64,000 nucleotides of DNA from Urbifossiella limnaea (GTDB taxonomy: Bacteria > Planctomycetota > Planctomycetia > Gemmatales > Gemmataceae). A program made the translations under genes and the position numbers. The notes under the pieces are model-generated. The model saw only the letters and a program-made list of their open reading frames with translations. It had not been told where the DNA came from and did not search any database. Shown piece by piece: positions 61,834-64,000 of the stretch (the stretch's first letter is position 1; each line of letters begins with the position of its first letter). The stretch covers positions 1,054,001 through 1,118,000 of the forward strand of contig NZ_CP036273.1 in assembly GCF_007747215.1 (NCBI RefSeq), given 5' to 3'.

Positions 61834-61909
61834 TACGACCACGGGGTGCGGCGGCGGGCGACGGGGCGGCGGGCGGGTCGCGTCGGCACGACCGTAAGCC
61901 CGGCCGGCA

Positions 61910-63316
61910 CTACGCCAGGAACTCGCGGATGGGGCCGCGTTGGTCGGGGACGAAACGGGCGAGGCCGGCGTCGAGCTCGCCGTAGTGGGCGACTGGGTTG
62001 CCGTAGGCGTTGAGCAGCGTGGTCCACCAGTTGCCGAGCGTCTTGTGGCCGGGGCGACCCCAGAACGGCAGACGGACGTAGCGGTTGCCGAGCTTCAGCC
62101 GGGCGTTGCGGCCCGACACCACCAGGAACGGGAACTCGGTGCCGACCGCGTGGTGCGTCTCCCCGCCGTCCGGGAAGTAGAAGATCGTCGTGTTGTCGAA
62201 CATCGTGCCGTCGCCCTCGGGTACGCCCTTGAGCCGGGTGACGATGGTGTTGATGAGCGACATGTGGTGGCGCTCGGTGCGCGCGCGGATCTCGGTCGCC
62301 TCGACGCCGCCGAAGGCCTGGTTGTGGCCGACGCTGTGCATGTTGACCCGCTCGCCCTCGATCCCGGGGATGCCGGTGTAGTGGTGGCCGAGCTCGTCCA
62401 CGGTGAACGCGACGACGTTGGTCAGGCCCGAGACGAGCGCGGCGAGCAGCACCTCGGTGTGCCCGGTCTGGCGGTCGAGCGTGGTCATGTCTTGGGCCAG
62501 GAACTTGGCGTCGAGCCGGGGGACGTGCCGGCGCAGGCGGTCGGCCATCGCCTCGACCCGGCGGTTGCGCTCGCGGACCGCGTCGATTGACTCGGCGTAG
62601 CCCTGGACCTTGCGCGCCTCGAGTGGGGTGAGGCCGGCGCCGGCGGCCCCCTCGCGGCCGCCGGTGAATTCGAGCAACTGGCGTTCGAGCCGGTACCGCA
62701 CCTGCTCGTCCCGCGACTCGGCGACGGAGCGGAACAGCTCGCGGACCGCCACCCGCGGCGAGCCGAAGGCGTAGTTCGGCTGTTCCCGGCCGCGGGCCGA
62801 GAAGCCCTGGGCGATCCCGTCGAGGTTGCCGCGCGGGTTGCCGCCGTCGAGCGGGAAGACGGCGAGTTCGACGTGCTCGACCGGCGACGGGAACATCCGG
62901 GCCAGTTCGAAATCGGCCGTCGCCCACTTGATCGACGACGGCCGCTCGTTCGCCCGCATCACGCCCAGCGCCGAGCACCACGAGTGGTGGCCCGTCGTAC
63001 ACATCTTGCCCGACAGCCCCTGGACGACGGCGAGGTCGTTCTTGTGGGCCGCGAGCGGGATCATCCAGTCGGGCAGGTCGAGCCGCCCGAGGTCCGCCGC
63101 GAACGCCTCCTTCCGCTGCTCCTGCTCCTGCTCCTGGCGGCTCAGCCCGCGCGGGACCATGACGTGCGGGAACAGCCCGTTGCCGCGGTGCATGAACACG
63201 AACCGCATCGGCAGCCGGGCCGACGGCGGCGCGTCGAGGGCCGAGAGCCGAAAATTCAGCAGGGCGGACGCGCCGGCGGCGGCGCTCGTCTGCAGGAATG
63301 CGCGGCGCGAGGTCAC
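61910..63316 (-). CDS. DUF1552 family exported protein
   Basis: 468 residues. Tat signal TSRRAFLQTSAAAGASALL. Family features: RFVFMHRGNGLFPHVMVPRGL, HKNDLAVVQGLSGKMCTTGHHSWCSALGVM, PLDGGNPRGNLDGIAQGFS, FRSVAESRDEQVRYRLERQLLEF, VVAFTVDELGHHYTGIPGIEG and MFDNTTIFYFPDGGETHHAVGTEFPFLVV. Function unknown; the family always pairs with DUF1587/1592/1588/1585 proteins, as here with the gene starting upstream, 9 bases away. Confidence 0.9.
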   Translation of the reverse strand: MTSRRAFLQTSAAAGASALLNFRLSALDAPPSARLPMRFVFMHRGNGLFPHVMVPRGLSRQEQEQEQRKEAFAADLGRLDLPDWMIPLAAHKNDLAVVQGLSGKMCTTGHHSWCSALGVMRANERPSSIKWATADFELARMFPSPVEHVELAVFPLDGGNPRGNLDGIAQGFSARGREQPNYAFGSPRVAVRELFRSVAESRDEQVRYRLERQLLEFTGGREGAAGAGLTPLEARKVQGYAESIDAVRERNRRVEAMADRLRRHVPRLDAKFLAQDMTTLDRQTGHTEVLLAALVSGLTNVVAFTVDELGHHYTGIPGIEGERVNMHSVGHNQAFGGVEATEIRARTERHHMSLINTIVTRLKGVPEGDGTMFDNTTIFYFPDGGETHHAVGTEFPFLVVSGRNARLKLGNRYVRLPFWGRPGHKTLGNWWTTLLNAYGNPVAHYGELDAGLARFVPDQRGPIREFLA

Positions 63317-63325
63317 GGGCTCTCC

Positions 63326-64000
63326 CTATTTCCGGTACACGAACGAGTCGGACGACAGCACCGACACCACCACCGCCCGGAAACTGCCGCCGCTCTCGAC
63401 GTAGGCGCGGTCGGCGTCGATGAGGGTCTGCGAGTCGGCGAGGGTCTCGTTCCGCCCCAGGAAGAAGCGGAACGCGTGCCGTACGATCGACTGCCGCGCC
63501 CGGGCGGAGCGGGCGAGCCGGTCGATCAGGTCGAACGGGTCTTTCACCTCGCCGTCGAGGCGGGGGTCGCCGGTGCCGTCGAGCCGGCCGGTGGTCACGA
63601 CCGGGACCGTCTTGTACGTGTCCGCCCCGTACTTGGTCTTGGTCCGAGCGATCACGTTGTCCGGGTGTTCAAGGCTCTCCCGCGTGCGGTACCGGCCGAA
63701 GTCGTCGAAGCACTCGAACGGCAGGCCGAGCGGGTTCATGTGCTGGTGGCACTTCCAGCACTCGGCCTTGCCGGTGGCGAGGTGGAGCCGGTCGCGGAGG
63801 CTCTTGTGCGGGTCTTCCGGAACCCGGGCGTCGACGGTGATCGGCACGTCGGGCACGCGGCCGGCGAGGAGCTTCTCGCGGACCCACTTGCCGCGGCGGA
63901 CCGGGTCGGTGGCGGTGTTGGCGGCGTGGGCGATCAGCCAGGCGGGGTGCGTGAGCATCCCCTTGCGGTGCGGGAGCGCGAACGGCTGCTCGCGCGGGTA
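63326..64000 (-). CDS. DUF1588/DUF1585 end of a DUF1592-type cytochrome-like protein, 5' part beyond the window
   Basis: The frame is open to the window edge. Visible: HRKGMLTHPAWLIAHAANTATDPVRRGKWVREKLLAGRVPDVP (DUF1588), ATGKAECWKCHQHMNPLGLPFECFDDFGRYR with a haem-type CWKCH, and GEVKDPFDLIDRLARSARARQSIVRHAFRFFLGRNET...YVESGGSFRAVVVSVLSSDSFVYRK (DUF1585). Such proteins normally run to 700-900 residues with an N-terminal PSCyt domain, DUF1587 and DUF1592. Pairs with the DUF1552 gene just downstream. Confidence 0.92.
   Translation of the reverse strand, partial: YPREQPFALPHRKGMLTHPAWLIAHAANTATDPVRRGKWVREKLLAGRVPDVPITVDARVPEDPHKSLRDRLHLATGKAECWKCHQHMNPLGLPFECFDDFGRYRTRESLEHPDNVIARTKTKYGADTYKTVPVVTTGRLDGTGDPRLDGEVKDPFDLIDRLARSARARQSIVRHAFRFFLGRNETLADSQTLIDADRAYVESGGSFRAVVVSVLSSDSFVYRK

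Overview
This is high-GC (about 70%) bacterial DNA from a planctomycete, most likely a Gemmata-type (Gemmataceae) genome. The diagnosis rests on four modules of planctomycete-specific secreted families (cytochrome-like PSCyt1 / DUF1549 / DUF1553 proteins with DUF1501 partners, and DUF1592-type with DUF1552), on a PVC-type CxxCH haem protein, and on a giant cadherin-like/RTX surface protein. Many genes overlap by ATGA/TGATG, and GTG or TTG starts with good Shine-Dalgarno sequences are common.

Layout. 1-3431: 3' end of a secreted adhesin-like RTX protein. 3432-4126: non-coding, holding a decayed copy of the tail of an operon found at 15 kb. 4.1-14.4 kb: isochorismatase-like hydrolase, a complete ISAs1-like IS (5234-6470, 19-bp inverted repeats, 8-bp target duplication), haem/HEAT protein, polysaccharide deacetylase, DUF1501 and DUF1549/DUF1553 proteins. 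15.1-24.1 kb: a seven-gene minus-strand operon: RavA-like MoxR AAA+ ATPase, ViaA-like VWA protein, a DUF6744-like protein, a 99-aa protein, a beta-sliding-clamp-like protein and two small membrane proteins. The ATPase gene is split next to its Walker B motif by a 2.4-kb group II intron whose exact removal restores the frame. 24.3-33.2 kb: minus-strand operon with a Dna2-like nuclease-helicase, a DUF4375/MORN-repeat protein and small coupled genes, one broken by an IS1380-family element. 33.4-42.8 kb: type I restriction-modification operon (hsdR, DUF488 protein, partner, hsdM, hsdS) followed by small genes and a decayed SIR2 gene. 42.8-48.3 kb: DUF1549/1553 and DUF1501 genes separated by an inverted-repeat-bounded unit carrying a 99-aa cysteine-rich ORF. 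48.6-53.1 kb: tRNA-like 3' end, operator-like palindrome, tyrosine integrase, and an IS3 element with an IS4-type element nested inside. 53.2-59.5 kb: WD40 - DUF1549/1553 - small protein - receiver-like protein - DUF1501 operon, then a truncated terpene-cyclase-like gene. 59.5-61.6 kb: gene debris. 61.9-64.0 kb: DUF1552 and DUF1588/DUF1585 genes.

How it works together. The DUF1549/1553-DUF1501 pairs are presumed exported periplasmic complexes. The 24-42 kb region reads as a defence island, bordered by insertions and decayed genes. The most interesting system is the MoxR-VWA-clamp operon: a chaperone-like AAA+/VWA pair beside a processivity-clamp-like protein and membrane proteins has no obvious described function. 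The relic at 3.5 kb retains its last gene and 3' hairpin, so the cassette or its tail has been copied within the genome.
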